Below, piece by piece: positions 16,197 to 25,609 of a stretch of 64,000 nt of DNA. Each line of letters begins with the position of its first letter. Positions within the stretch are counted from its first letter, which is position 1. The stretch covers positions 46,851-110,850 of the forward strand of contig JAOFXR010000002.1 of NCBI GenBank assembly GCA_028047635.1. The letters are read 5' to 3'. The notes under the pieces are model-generated. The model ran no database searches. It saw only the letters and a program-made list of their open reading frames with translations, and was not told where the DNA came from. The translations under genes and the position numbers were made by a program. Source of the stretch: Verrucomicrobiales bacterium (GTDB taxonomy: Bacteria; Verrucomicrobiota; Verrucomicrobiia; Verrucomicrobiales; DEV007).

Positions 16197-17618
16197 ATGA
16201 GCGATATTATTCAACTCTTTCAGGAACGCGGCCAGGGTCACGTTTTTACTTTTTTTGATGATCTTAATGAGGACGAGCAGGCCGGGCTCATCGCTCAAGC
16301 AGAACAAATCGATCTCGATGAAATCGAGGCACTGGTCAATGATTTGATCCAAACGAAAGGCGAGGGAAACGACGCCATCGCTGACGAACTCGAACCAGCT
16401 GATTTTGTCCCGCTTCCTGAAAACGGGGACCCTGCGCTGTGGCAAGAAGCAGTCGAAAAAGGAGAGTCAGCACTCAGAACCGGACGAGTCGCTGCATTCA
16501 CTGTCGCCGGAGGTCAGGGAACGCGCCTCGGCTATGATGGCCCCAAGGGCAAGTTTGGAGTCACGCCTGTGTTAAAAGCCTCCCTTTTTCAGGTCTTTGC
16601 TGAAAAGATTCTCGCCTCGACCCGGCTCTACGGTCCCGCTATTCCATGGTATGTCATGACCTCGATTATCAATCACGAGGCCACCGTCGAGTATTTCGAA
16701 GCGAACGACTACTTCGGTCTTTCTCCGGAGAAGGTTCTCTTTTTCAGTCAGGGCCTCATGCCTGCGGTAGACGCTGAGGGAAAAATTCTCCTCGCTGATA
16801 AGGCTAACATTGCTCTTAGCCCCGATGGCCACGGCGGCGCCCTCCGCGCGCTCGTTCGATCAGGCTCGATTCGCGAAATGGAGGCCAATGGCATCGACGT
16901 CATCAGCTATTTCCAAGTCGACAACCCGCTCGTTCGCTGTATTGACCCCGCTTTCGTGGGATTCCACATCATGACGAATTCTGAGCTCTCCAGCAAAATG
17001 GTTCCTAAAGCCTATGCGGAAGAAAAAGTAGGTGTATTCTGCCAGAAAGACGGAGAAGCGCTTGTCGTCGAATACAGCGACCTCCCTGACAAACTGGCGA
17101 CAGAGGTCGATGACAACGGCGCCTTGCGTTTCCGTGCCGGCAGCATCGCGATTCATATTTTCAATCGCGCCTTCGTCCATCGTCTCGGCAGTGGAAAAGA
17201 TGCAGCAGCCAAACTGCCCTTCCATCTGGCTCACAAGAAAGTGCCATATCTTGCCACCAACGGTGAACTGCAGACACCCTCTGAGCCGAACGCCTACAAG
17301 TTCGAAATGTTCGTCTTCGACGCGCTTCCCTTTGCGGCCAATCCCACCATCATCGAAACGGCGAGAGAAGACGACTTTTCGCCGGTGAAAAATGCGGAAG
17401 GAATCGACTCCGCGCAGACCTGTCGCGATGATCAGTTGCGCCAGTTTGCGCGCTGGACAGCCGCTGCCGGAATCACGCTCAATACCGACGAGACCGGCCT
17501 CCCCGAAATCTCATTTGAGGTCTCGCCGCTCTTCGCCGACAGCGCCGATCGATTTGTAGAACGATGGAACGGACTTGCGGAGAAACCTGAGTTGACCAAC
17601 GGCCTCGTTCTCATTTAA
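16197..17618 (+). CDS. UDP-sugar pyrophosphorylase (UDPGP/UAP1-like)
   Basis: The 473-residue protein has the nucleotidyltransferase signature GGQGTRLGYDGPKGKFGV (about residues 104-121), preceded by a helical N-terminal domain. WYVMTSIINHEAT, SPDGHGGALRAL, YFQVDNPLVRCIDP and FKFEMFVFDALPF-like EMFVFDALPFA follow. This pattern matches eukaryote-type UDP-N-acetylhexosamine pyrophosphorylases, found in several PVC bacteria. It would make UDP-GlcNAc from UTP and GlcNAc-1-P for peptidoglycan and LPS. UDP-glucose activity cannot be excluded. Confidence 0.88.
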   Translation: MSDIIQLFQERGQGHVFTFFDDLNEDEQAGLIAQAEQIDLDEIEALVNDLIQTKGEGNDAIADELEPADFVPLPENGDPALWQEAVEKGESALRTGRVAAFTVAGGQGTRLGYDGPKGKFGVTPVLKASLFQVFAEKILASTRLYGPAIPWYVMTSIINHEATVEYFEANDYFGLSPEKVLFFSQGLMPAVDAEGKILLADKANIALSPDGHGGALRALVRSGSIREMEANGIDVISYFQVDNPLVRCIDPAFVGFHIMTNSELSSKMVPKAYAEEKVGVFCQKDGEALVVEYSDLPDKLATEVDDNGALRFRAGSIAIHIFNRAFVHRLGSGKDAAAKLPFHLAHKKVPYLATNGELQTPSEPNAYKFEMFVFDALPFAANPTIIETAREDDFSPVKNAEGIDSAQTCRDDQLRQFARWTAAAGITLNTDETGLPEISFEVSPLFADSADRFVERWNGLAEKPELTNGLVLI

Positions 17619-17690
17619 CTCTCCGCTGAAACGCGGAAGCCTGAATCCCGGGGAGATCACGATCATTGTTAAAATCAAAGACTGAAGCGC

Positions 17691-18821
17691 ATGAACTATT
17701 CTCATCAACTCCCCGAAGGGATCGAAACGGTCCCTTCCCCGTCTTTATGCATCGACAAAGATCTCGTTCTCAGCAATCTAGCGAAGCTGCTTGAAATGGT
17801 GAATGGCAATGCTTCGCTTTTGCGACCTCACATTAAGACCCACAAATGTGGCGAGATCTTGAAGCTACAACGTGAGCTCGGGATCAACCAGATCAAGTGC
17901 GCGACCATCGCCGAGGCAGAGATTGCTGCGCTTGCGGGAATTGCCGATGTCCTCATCTCCTACCCTGTAGTTGGTCCACACGTCGCCCGTTTTTTTCAAC
18001 TGAAAGAAGCTTACCCCAAGACCACTTTTGCCGCGCTGGTTGACAGCGAAGCCGGTCTATGCGGATTTGCGAAAGAAGCCGATGCCAGAGAAACCGCAGC
18101 GACCTTGTTTCTCGATCTCGACTGTGGAATGCACCGAACAGGCATCGCTCCCGGCGAGAAGGCATTGGCTCTCGTCCAGGCGATCGAGACGCAACCTCTA
18201 CTCAACTGGGGCGGAATCCACGCCTATGACGGCCATATCCATCAGCCTGAAGTGGAAGAACGACGGAAAGCTTTCGATCTTGCAATCGCGGAAGTAGACA
18301 ATTTCATCGAAACGCTTGTCTCACACGGCATCGACGTGCCTCTCGTTGTCTCAGGCGGCTCGCCGACGTTTGCGATGCACATTGAGGTGGCGTCCCAATC
18401 GAGTCGCCCGTGGCAATGCTCACCGGGAACGCCCCTACTCTGGGACTCGGGATATGGAACAAATCATCCCGATCTCGATTTCAGTCCTGCCGCCTTTCTC
18501 CTCACCCGTGTCGTCAGCCAGCCCTGCAATGGGCAAATCTGTGTCGACCTCGGAACGAAAGCCATCTCCGCCGAAAATCTTATTCACAACCGCGTTCGAT
18601 TCCCTGGGATACCAGACGCGACATTCGTCGGTCAAAGCGAGGAGCACCTTGTCATTTCTGTCGACGATCCCTCCGCCTACCCAGTAGGGGCCGAGTTTGT
18701 AGCGATTCCCTATCACGTCTGCCCATCCGTTGCGCTCTACGAAGAGGCCTATCTCATCGAAAATGGAAAACTCTCAGAAGAGCGCTGGACGATCAGCCGG
18801 GGGCGACGCATCACGATCTAG
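17691..18821 (+). CDS. D-threonine aldolase/D-serine dehydratase-like PLP enzyme
   Basis: The 376 residues form an alanine-racemase-type N-terminal barrel with the PLP-lysine motif RPHIKTHKCGEI (about 46-57) and LFLDLDCGMHRTGI. The C-terminal domain has the metal-binding pattern of D-threonine aldolases (YHVCPSVALYEEAYLI). Such enzymes cleave D-3-hydroxy amino acids to glycine and an aldehyde, or dehydrate D-serine. The start VPSPSLCIDKDLVLSNLAKL is typical. It is 72 bp after the pyrophosphorylase gene. Confidence 0.85.
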   Translation: MNYSHQLPEGIETVPSPSLCIDKDLVLSNLAKLLEMVNGNASLLRPHIKTHKCGEILKLQRELGINQIKCATIAEAEIAALAGIADVLISYPVVGPHVARFFQLKEAYPKTTFAALVDSEAGLCGFAKEADARETAATLFLDLDCGMHRTGIAPGEKALALVQAIETQPLLNWGGIHAYDGHIHQPEVEERRKAFDLAIAEVDNFIETLVSHGIDVPLVVSGGSPTFAMHIEVASQSSRPWQCSPGTPLLWDSGYGTNHPDLDFSPAAFLLTRVVSQPCNGQICVDLGTKAISAENLIHNRVRFPGIPDATFVGQSEEHLVISVDDPSAYPVGAEFVAIPYHVCPSVALYEEAYLIENGKLSEERWTISRGRRITI

Positions 18822-18907
18822 GTTCCGCTGCGACGCCCCTCCGGTCGAAGTATTCTTGCTGCGGGAGAGTGTTTAGAAGGCAGGGGGCACGGACTCCCTG
18901 TGCGCGC

Positions 18908-19843
18908 CTATTGCAAGGCACTTGCAGGCACTGTCCCGACGCGCTGATCCTTCAGCCGAATGTTCGCGAGGGCGCCCGTTTGGCCGAGCATCTCGACTTG
19001 ATCCCCCTTGAACAGTTTCACAAGGACCCCTGATACCGTCGCATCGACATCGGAGACGACAGTCAGCTTGGTTCCCGAAGAAGCAGCGGTCTTTTTCCCT
19101 TTGAAAATCGAAGCTCCCGAGGAACCCACTGGTTGCGGCGCCGGAGGCGTAGGGGCCATTTGAGGTGCAGGACTATCGTTGATACCGGGGGCATCAGGAA
19201 TTCCGAAGGCACCCAGTTGAGGTGCTTCCGCTGCGGGCTCAGGGGCCATCTCTCCAACGGATTCGGTCGGATACTCGGACAGGGGCGAAAGAATATCGCC
19301 CGAAGGATCCACCGCTTTCTTCTTCCCGAAAAGCTTACTGAAAAATCCGCCCTTCTGCTTAGGCATTTCAAAATCTCCTGCTGTCGCTTGATTCATCGCA
19401 TTCTCTGCACTGGGGCCGTTATCAGGCTTCACCCTCGAGTTGGAGTTCGCTGTCGGGTCTTCCGGAGTCAGAAAAGGAGGCACGTAGTCCCCGCCACGGT
19501 TCGGCTCAGGCCGGGGCGTATCCGAAGGAGGTGCAGGTGATGGCTTATTGGCCTCAAGAAACTGGGCCGCAGTCGTAATTACCGGGGGACGGGCTGACAT
19601 CCCCTGGGCAGCCATCGCCGCTTTCAACTCCTTCTCAATTCTGGCGTTGCGAGTAGCTACCGCGAGTTCGCGATCGTTCATCATTTTGCTCTGCGCCACA
19701 TTTGCCTGATTCCGGTATAACGGCGCAACCGCTTCTTCCACCACTGTCTTCGGAAGCTGCTGAGTCGCCTCCTGTGCCTTCACTCCCATTGCCCCGAAAA
19801 AAAGACAAATCCCTCCCAAAAATATCACTCGTTCCCTATTCAT
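18908..19843 (-). CDS. Secreted Pro-rich protein with C-terminal SH3-like domain
   Basis: The protein has 311 residues from MNRERVIFLGGICLFFGAMG (signal peptide ending near VKAQE). The middle is low-complexity and Pro/Ala-rich (KPSPAPPSDTPRPEPNR, MAPTPPAPQPVG) with one basic patch (GGFFSKLFGKKK). The last about 70 residues (KLTVVSDVDATVSGVLVKLFKGDQVEMLGQTGALANIRLKDQRVGTVPASAL; broken here for length) fold like a bacterial SH3 domain. It probably contacts the cell wall or periplasm. It is convergent with the D-threonine-aldolase-like gene. Confidence 0.6.
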   Translation of the reverse strand: MNRERVIFLGGICLFFGAMGVKAQEATQQLPKTVVEEAVAPLYRNQANVAQSKMMNDRELAVATRNARIEKELKAAMAAQGMSARPPVITTAAQFLEANKPSPAPPSDTPRPEPNRGGDYVPPFLTPEDPTANSNSRVKPDNGPSAENAMNQATAGDFEMPKQKGGFFSKLFGKKKAVDPSGDILSPLSEYPTESVGEMAPEPAAEAPQLGAFGIPDAPGINDSPAPQMAPTPPAPQPVGSSGASIFKGKKTAASSGTKLTVVSDVDATVSGVLVKLFKGDQVEMLGQTGALANIRLKDQRVGTVPASALQ

Positions 19844-19934
19844 GCTCACTTCAATTGCCATGTTCTCGTGTCTAGCGCTGCTGGTAGAATATGATAACAT
19901 GGATCTATTCTAACCAAAATTCGACCCTGCATCC

Positions 19935-21014
19935 ATGAATTTAATCTTTGACGTCCACCTCGACCTGAGCATGAACGCTCTGGAATGGAACCGTGATCTG
20001 ACTCTTACACTCGACGAAATTCGTCAGCATGAGGCCGGAATGAGCGACATGAAGGGACGCGGGCTGAACACCGTTTGCCTCGATGAAATGCGAAAAGGTG
20101 GCATCGGAATCTGCGTCGCCACCCAAATCGCCGGCTGCATGAAACCGGCCGGACCGGTCGCAAGCTGGGAAACGCCACCGCAGGCCTGGAGCATGACTCA
20201 GGGGCAGCGTGCCTACTATGAAGCGCTTTCCGATATCGGAGAAATGACGCCTATCACCAATCTCGAGCAACTCGATGCTCACCTCGAGCTTTGGAAGGAT
20301 CCAGTTGCAGCAGCAGCCAAAAAAGCCCCTGTCGGCTACGTACTCAGCCTCGAAGGCGCTGATTCGATCGTCAATCTCGACTACCTCGACACCGCCTATG
20401 CAGGAGGGCTGCGTGCTCTCGGCCCCTCCCATTACGGCGCTGGTCGTTATGCAATGGGCCATGATCGAGAAGGTGGACTTCACGGCGAAGGTAGAGAACT
20501 GGTCAAAAAAATGGACGAGCTGGGAATCATTCTCGACACCACCCACCTCAGCGATGACAGCTTTTTTGAAGCACTCGACATCTACGACGGCACTGTCTGG
20601 GCGAGCCATTCCAACTGCCGCGCCCTCGTTGACAATCCCCGACAGTATTCCGACGAGCAAATCAAATTGCTGATTTCCCGCGGGGCCGTTCTTGGGAGCG
20701 TTTTCGATGCCTGGATGATGGTTCCCGGCTGGATTCGGGGTGAGTCCACGCCTGAATCTACCGGAGTCAAAATCGAACATATTAGCAACCATGTCGATCA
20801 CATCTGCCAACTCGCAGGAAACGCCAACCACGTCGGGATCGGCAGCGATCTTGACGGAGGCTTTGGCACCGAGCAAAGTCCACTGGATCTGAACAGCATT
20901 GCCGATTTGCAGAGTCTTGAAGGAATCTTTGAGGCACGGGGCTACTCAGCAGAAGAGATCAGTGGGATCTTTCACGGAAATTTCCTGCGATTGCTGCGTG
21001 AGGCGTGGAGCTGA
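19935..21014 (+). CDS. Membrane dipeptidase (peptidase M19)
   Basis: The 359-residue protein matches renal-dipeptidase-type enzymes: FDVHLDLSMNALEW at the start (metal H-x-D), LSLEGADSIVN, ALGPSHYGAGRYA, HLSDDSFFEALDIYDGTVWASHSNCRALVD (second metal His region) and GNANHVGIGSDLDGGFG. M19 enzymes hydrolyse dipeptides, including those with a D-residue, through a binuclear zinc site. There is no signal peptide, so it acts in the cytoplasm as most bacterial members do. Confidence 0.9.
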   Translation: MNLIFDVHLDLSMNALEWNRDLTLTLDEIRQHEAGMSDMKGRGLNTVCLDEMRKGGIGICVATQIAGCMKPAGPVASWETPPQAWSMTQGQRAYYEALSDIGEMTPITNLEQLDAHLELWKDPVAAAAKKAPVGYVLSLEGADSIVNLDYLDTAYAGGLRALGPSHYGAGRYAMGHDREGGLHGEGRELVKKMDELGIILDTTHLSDDSFFEALDIYDGTVWASHSNCRALVDNPRQYSDEQIKLLISRGAVLGSVFDAWMMVPGWIRGESTPESTGVKIEHISNHVDHICQLAGNANHVGIGSDLDGGFGTEQSPLDLNSIADLQSLEGIFEARGYSAEEISGIFHGNFLRLLREAWS

Positions 21015-21052
21015 TCCGGGGATCGACCGGTTCGCACCCAACTTGGCGAACT

Positions 21053-21355
21053 ATGCGCGTGCGTAACTATTCCTGACCTCAAATTCTGGCGAATGCGGTA
21101 GGCGCCGTCCTTCTCCTCGGATTCGGATCCGAGATTTACTTTCACCAAATCAGCAACGCTCAAAACCTGATTGCCGTGGTCGTTTTCTGGATCCTTGCAT
21201 GGCTTCCGGCGACTTCTTTTATCGCTCTTCGAATAATAGATTTCGAGCGGCCGCGATGGATCAGGAGATGGTGGCCAGCCTTTGGAATCGGCTTCCTCGT
21301 TGCCGTGGCGCTGATCGCACTCACGATTAGTTCGTCCTCCCTCTCCGGTCGCTGA
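21053..21355 (+). pseudogene. Small three-helix membrane protein with in-frame TGA at codon 8
   Basis: From ATG 21053 the frame reads MRVRNYS, TGA (21074-21076), then PQILANAVGAVLLLGFG to TGA at 21355 (100 codons). After the stop there are three hydrophobic helices (NAVGAVLLLGFGSEIYF, LIAVVVFWILAWLPATSF, GIGFLVAVALIALTI) with conserved-looking basic and Trp residues between the last two. The simplest reading is a nonsense change from TGG or CGA. Translation from a rare ATT/CTG just after the TGA is also possible. No family is recognised. Confidence 0.45.
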
Positions 21356-21481
21356 CTCCCGGGGCGGCACGAAAGTGGGCTGGAAGTCTCTATTCATGGA
21401 CCTCGCAGATACGCTTCGCCTGAATCGTCCGCGCCGGACCTGGTTGCGGATGGACTCCGCAGACGATCGTTACTACCTACT

Positions 21482-22270
21482 TCACACGCATCGCCCGAAG
21501 ATCTCATACATTACGATCGCTCCGCTGGCGGCGACGTTTAGTGAGTCCATTCCCCGCTGCATGGGGATGCTGATACAGGCGTCACAGGCATGCAACACTT
21601 CCGGAGTAAGTCCGTCCTTCTCGGGACCGAAGAGGATCGCGCTGCGGTCAGTTACGGTGACATCACGCGGCGAAACGGACTCCGACTCCAGAGCTGTTGC
21701 GTAAGAGCGAACACCTTCGAGTTTCAACTGTTTCAAGGTATCCAGCAAACTCTCCACTTCAAAAATTGGCACGCGAAATATCGCAGTCGCTGAGGCTCTG
21801 ATGCACTTCCGCGAATAGACATCGGTTCCCCTTCCTGACTCCAGCAGAACCGCGTCGCATCCAAACGCTGCTGCCGTCCGAATCAAGGTGCCGAGATTTC
21901 CGCCGTCAGCAAGATTGACGGATACGAGGATTTTAGAAAAAGAAGACCACTGCCCTTCGCTGAAAGAAACGGGATCAGGCCGGCGCGCGGTCGCAAAGAC
22001 CCCTCGATGAAAAGGGAAACCCGCTTCTTCAGCCATCTCTTCGCGAGAGAGAATTTGGCAATCGAGCCCTTTTGCTTCCGCTCGAGAAAGGAGCGCTATG
22101 TGCCTCCCCTTCTCCAGGAAAACTGATTCGGCTTGAATGAATTCCGAATCAATAAGTGCCTCAACCGCGAGGCACCCTTCTACGACGATTTGAGATCGAT
22201 CGTCACCGAAAAACTTAATGGGCTTCTGAATGATCTTCAGGAGTCTTGAACACAAATCCGAGGAGGCCAA
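21482..22270 (-). CDS. TrmH/SpoU-family RNA 2'-O-methyltransferase
   Basis: The 262 residues contain an N-terminal substrate-binding domain (IVVEGCLAVEALIDSEFIQAESVFLEKG) and a SPOUT knot domain. The knot has motif 1 VNLADGGNLGTLIRTAAAFG, motif 2 ILFGPEKDGLTPEVL and motif 3 ISIPMQRGMDSLNVAASGAI. These enzymes methylate ribose in tRNA or rRNA; the target is not deducible. The annotated start overlaps the end of the upstream membrane-protein gene by 56 bp, so a later start is possible. Confidence 0.9.
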   Translation of the reverse strand: MASSDLCSRLLKIIQKPIKFFGDDRSQIVVEGCLAVEALIDSEFIQAESVFLEKGRHIALLSRAEAKGLDCQILSREEMAEEAGFPFHRGVFATARRPDPVSFSEGQWSSFSKILVSVNLADGGNLGTLIRTAAAFGCDAVLLESGRGTDVYSRKCIRASATAIFRVPIFEVESLLDTLKQLKLEGVRSYATALESESVSPRDVTVTDRSAILFGPEKDGLTPEVLHACDACISIPMQRGMDSLNVAASGAIVMYEIFGRCV

Positions 22271-22571
22271 TCACGACCATGAGTGAGGCCGAAAGAAGTT
22301 TCAGAAATCCAGCGAGGTAGCTTCCTGCACCGAATGAGCCGAACGCATAGGCAAGGATACCTACCCCTATAAGGATAGAGAAAACAGGTCCAGCCTTATC
22401 AATCGCTTTGTTCGACAAAGGAAGGCAGCCAAGAATCGCGAACATCAGCGTGAAGAAAACGAGGAACAACCAAAGAGGCGTCCAATTGCCGTTACCAGCG
22501 CCGATGCAAACCTCGGTGAGGAGCAGGCTGAGTCCACAAATGTAAGCGAAACCGAGTGACAGGGAATTCAT
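22215..22571 (-). CDS. Four-helix membrane protein of unknown function
   Basis: The 118 residues hold four hydrophobic helices: LGFAYICGLSLLLTEVCIG, LWLFLVFFTLMFAILGCLPL, PVFSILIGVGILAYAFGSFG and LLSASLMVVIGLLGFVF. A short acidic and His-containing tail (KTPEDHSEAH) follows. The gene lies between accA and the TrmH-type methyltransferase on the same strand and overlaps the latter. I do not recognise a family. Confidence 0.6.
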   Translation of the reverse strand: MNSLSLGFAYICGLSLLLTEVCIGAGNGNWTPLWLFLVFFTLMFAILGCLPLSNKAIDKAGPVFSILIGVGILAYAFGSFGAGSYLAGFLKLLSASLMVVIGLLGFVFKTPEDHSEAH

Positions 22572-22661
22572 GTGAGAGAAAGTGATTCAGGTTGAGATGG
22601 AATCAAGTCGATTATGATAATTTAATCAATCTTTTCGAAGTAAATGGGAAAGGCTGGCCTT

Positions 22662-23630
22662 CTAGCGTCCGCGCTCGCGATACTCGCCAAACGCACGAAA
22701 TTTCTGGTAACGTCCCTCAAGAAGATCTTCTTCGGAAACCTTCTCAAGATCGCGGATGTTCTTGAGCACCGCCTTCTTGAGATTGTTGGCAGATCCCACG
22801 TGATCATGATGCGCGCCACCCATCGGTTCGAAGATGACTTCATCGATGATCCCCATTTCGTTCAGATCAACAGCACTCAATTTCAGCGCTTGAGCGGCCT
22901 CGGTCGCATACTTCCGATCTTTCCAGAGAATCGCCGCGCAACCTTCCGGACTGATCACCGAATAATACGCGTTTTCCATCATCAAGACGCGATCCGCGAC
23001 CCCGATTCCAAGAGCCCCTCCAGAGCCCCCTTCGCCGATCACCACCGCAACGATGGGAACCTTCAGCGTCATCATCTCACGGAGATTGTAAGCGATCGAT
23101 TCGGCGATATTACGCTCTTCGGCCTCAATCCCGGGATAAGCACCGGGAGTATCGATCAAAGTAACAATAGGAATCTTAAATTTCTCTGCCATGCGCATAA
23201 GACGTAACGCTTTTCGGTAGCCCTCAGGATGAGCACTTCCGAAATTACGACGCATATTTTCTTTCGTATCACGCCCTTTCTGGTGACCGATGACGACGAC
23301 ACGTCGTCCTTCCAGATAAGCAAAACCGGCAGGCATTGCCTCGTCATCACCAATGTGGCGATCACCGTGGAGTTCAAGGAAGTCATCAAAAGAATGCTCT
23401 ACGTAGTCGAGCATGAAAGGACGCTGCTTGTGACGGGCAATCTGCACTCGCTGCCAGGAGCTAAGATTCCGATAAATCTCGGTCTTAGTCTTCGTCAACT
23501 TGTCCTCGATGCGCTTCATCTCGCTACTCATGTCAATGTCGCTATCAGCGGCACGATCCCGGAGTTCAGCGAGTTGACGCTCCAAATTTACGATTGGTTT
23601 TTCAAATTCCAATGGCTCAGCGTTCATCAT
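22662..23630 (-). CDS. accA: Acetyl-CoA carboxylase carboxyltransferase subunit alpha
   Basis: The 322-residue protein matches AccA throughout: LEFEKPIVNLERQLAELRDRA at the N-terminus, then WQRVQIARHKQRPFMLDYVE, FLELHGDRHIGDDEAMPAG, VVVIGHQKGRDTKENMRRNFG, TLIDTPGAYPGIEAEERN and GEGGSGGALGIGVADRVLMM. It transfers CO2 from carboxybiotin to acetyl-CoA together with AccD (not in the window). The gene shares its strand and short spacing (14 bp) with the LysM-protein gene upstream, and acpP lies a little further upstream. Confidence 0.96.
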   Translation of the reverse strand: MMNAEPLEFEKPIVNLERQLAELRDRAADSDIDMSSEMKRIEDKLTKTKTEIYRNLSSWQRVQIARHKQRPFMLDYVEHSFDDFLELHGDRHIGDDEAMPAGFAYLEGRRVVVIGHQKGRDTKENMRRNFGSAHPEGYRKALRLMRMAEKFKIPIVTLIDTPGAYPGIEAEERNIAESIAYNLREMMTLKVPIVAVVIGEGGSGGALGIGVADRVLMMENAYYSVISPEGCAAILWKDRKYATEAAQALKLSAVDLNEMGIIDEVIFEPMGGAHHDHVGSANNLKKAVLKNIRDLEKVSEEDLLEGRYQKFRAFGEYRERGR

Positions 23631-23644
23631 AATGAAAATAAAGT

Positions 23645-24496
23645 TTAGTTAACCAGGCTCACTTTAGAACCATTTCGGAGGATTGTGAAGATTTCTTCCA
23701 TATCAGATTTCTCGACCATGACACCGTAAGGGCGTCGCTCCCGATCAGCATCCTTGTTGGAATCATCCTGACGGATAAAAAGTCCTATCTTTCCTGTTCG
23801 CACCCACTTGCTGCAATTCAAATAGTTTTCATGGGTAAAATTCACCGGCTTATCAATGTGCCAGGCGACTTTCTCGCTCACCGTCGTTTTCACTGGTGCC
23901 TTGAGGCCAGGCGGGAGATTGGTAGCGACGATGCGGTATTCTTTTAAGAACTTATCCTCGTCGAATAGCGTGACCGTCTCTTTCTTAAGATTGATCTCAG
24001 CCCGAAATTCCAGAGGAAAGACAACGAGCGCTTCATCAGGATAAATAAATTCAGTCGTCTTCCCATTCACACGCATGATGTAGTCGATTGTCGTTTTGCT
24101 GCGCCTAGCAATCGTCACAAGTGCATCACCGCGCTTGACTACGTACTCGTTTTTACCCTCCAGGGGTATTTTCGAGAGAAGGAGATCCATATTCAACTCA
24201 CCAACCACCCGTCTGGCTTGGAGATACGTTTTCGACTCAGGGTAATACTCCATGAGGTAGAGGAGCCGATCACGCGCTGAGAGAAGCTCGCCGTCCTTCA
24301 CCAACTGAATCGACGCATCGTAATGCCGCTTTCCAAGATCGGGCTTCTCCATCGTCCCCCCTTCTTTCCCTTCCATGTGACGGGTCACGACGATGTCGGG
24401 CTGCGCAAATTTCTTCCAATAGAAAAAAGCACCGGAGACGCCTCCTGCACAGATCAGAAGGGCGAGAAAAGCGAGAAAAAACTTAATTCGTGCCAT
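23645..24496 (-). CDS. Membrane-anchored LysM protein with L,D-transpeptidase-like C-terminal domain
   Basis: The 283 residues begin with a signal anchor (FFLAFLALLICAGGVSGAFFYW) and helical repeats (about 55-110). One LysM follows (EYVVKRGDALVTIARRSKTT, about 120-165), then a domain with the strand order of YkuD enzymes (INLKKETVTLFDEDKFLKEY). The usual HxxxxxxxGC catalytic motif is not seen, only a lone Cys (YLNCSKW), so it may be an inactive cell-wall-binding relative. It sits between accA and another hypothetical on the same strand. Confidence 0.7.
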   Translation of the reverse strand: MARIKFFLAFLALLICAGGVSGAFFYWKKFAQPDIVVTRHMEGKEGGTMEKPDLGKRHYDASIQLVKDGELLSARDRLLYLMEYYPESKTYLQARRVVGELNMDLLLSKIPLEGKNEYVVKRGDALVTIARRSKTTIDYIMRVNGKTTEFIYPDEALVVFPLEFRAEINLKKETVTLFDEDKFLKEYRIVATNLPPGLKAPVKTTVSEKVAWHIDKPVNFTHENYLNCSKWVRTGKIGLFIRQDDSNKDADRERRPYGVMVEKSDMEEIFTILRNGSKVSLVN

Positions 24497-24519
24497 ACCC
24501 AGTTAAGTACACCAACGGC

Positions 24520-25047
24520 TTAGAGCAACCCCCGGCGTTTAAAGTCAAAAACGTTAATCTGGTGAGAGCGACCGATCATCTCCAAGGTGAATTTGATCAG
24601 CGAAATTTCCCAAGAGTCCTCAACACCAATAATGACGGCCCGCGAAGGATTCCCGCTCGAATTGATATCGCCAATAATCCTGTCTTTTACCGCCTCAACT
24701 GACTCGTGAACGGTTTCTTCCGTAAAATTTCGTTTCGCAAAGTTGAATCCGTATTTAAAAAAGCTCAGGTCACCGAACTCACGAAACCAACTCGCAAAAG
24801 CCTCGGCCTGCTCGCCGAAGCCCTCAAAATTGAGATCTTCATATCCCTCGGGACGCAAAATACGGGGACGTTCAGCCTCCACTTTGCCGGCGCGCACGCG
24901 GGTCTGGCCGGTGGTATCCATCGGCTCAGTGAGGAGATGAAACTCAAAATTGGTCGTCCCGAAGGTATCGATCAATCGATCGGGCTCATGGACGACCACT
25001 GTGGTCTCCATAGCATAACTAATATCGTCGTAGGAAAGAGCAGACAT
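24520..25047 (-). CDS. Conserved hypothetical protein
   Basis: The 175-residue soluble protein has no signal or membrane segment. Its N-terminal half is strand-rich (ETTVVVHEPDRLIDTFGTTNFEFHLLT) and ends in a helical region (ESVEAVKDRIIGDINSSG), then a strand-rich tail (RAVIIGVEDSWEISLIKFTLEMIG). GRSHQINVFDFKRRGLL at the end looks conserved. I cannot name a family. It is followed 23 bp later by the LysM gene and preceded by acpP with a terminator between. Confidence 0.6.
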   Translation of the reverse strand: MSALSYDDISYAMETTVVVHEPDRLIDTFGTTNFEFHLLTEPMDTTGQTRVRAGKVEAERPRILRPEGYEDLNFEGFGEQAEAFASWFREFGDLSFFKYGFNFAKRNFTEETVHESVEAVKDRIIGDINSSGNPSRAVIIGVEDSWEISLIKFTLEMIGRSHQINVFDFKRRGLL

Positions 25048-25148
25048 CGCAGAACGTCGCGAACGCTAGAGTGGAATCCCTGATAAATCCACCGATTTCA
25101 AAGGCCGGTGCTTGGGGTAGGCAAGAATGAAACCGTCATAGCTACCCA

Positions 25149-25176
25149 CAAAAAATGCGCCCCGCAAGAGGCGCAT
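25149..25176 (-). terminator. Rho-independent terminator of acpP
   Basis: Stem ATGCGCC / GGCGCAT with an 8-nt loop is followed on the minus strand by a T run (A6 on the plus strand). It lies about 40 bases after the acpP stop, so much acpP transcription probably ends before the downstream minus-strand genes. Confidence 0.75.
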
Positions 25177-25218
25177 CGTGTCAATGCCCTCCGGAGAGGG
25201 CACTTGCGAGAAGGGCGA

Positions 25219-25461
25219 TTACTTGGACGCCTCTTCGATGTATGCATTCACTTCACCAACGCTGGTCAGCTTCTCAGCATCTTCGTCAGGAACCGTGATG
25301 TCGAATTCTTCTTCGAAAGCCATTACCAACTCAACCGTGTCGAGTGAGTCTGCACCGAGGTCTTCGATGAATTTTGCTTCAGATTTAACCTGATCTTCGC
25401 TCACACCGAGTTGTTCAACGATGATATTTTTTACCTTTTCTTCGATAGATGCGTCAGCCAT
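25219..25461 (-). CDS. acpP: Acyl carrier protein
   Basis: The protein has 80 residues from [19 protein letters not shown], the family's normal start and size. The phosphopantetheine site is Ser39 in [12 protein letters not shown]. The helix II/III acidic surface ([19 protein letters not shown]) is typical. It carries acyl chains in fatty-acid synthesis and probably lipid A acylation. The frame is open to 25521 but that part has no ACP similarity. It is divergent from thiH. Confidence 0.96.
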   Translation of the reverse strand: MADASIEEKVKNIIVEQLGVSEDQVKSEAKFIEDLGADSLDTVELVMAFEEEFDITVPDEDAEKLTSVGEVNAYIEEASK

Positions 25462-25609
25462 TTGAAATGAAAATAATTGTTTAAGTTCTGGGTTATTACC
25501 GGTGGTTAAGCTTTTTGGCAACGTTTTTTTACGGATTGGTAAAGAGAAAGCATATTTCTACGACAACTGGCGTTGCCGTCCGGCCTTCGCTGGCTATCTT
25601 CCCCCACCC

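Noticed and set aside
25462..25609. TPP riboswitch upstream of thiH
   Set aside because: The short acpP-thiH divergent gap shows no conserved TPP-aptamer core.
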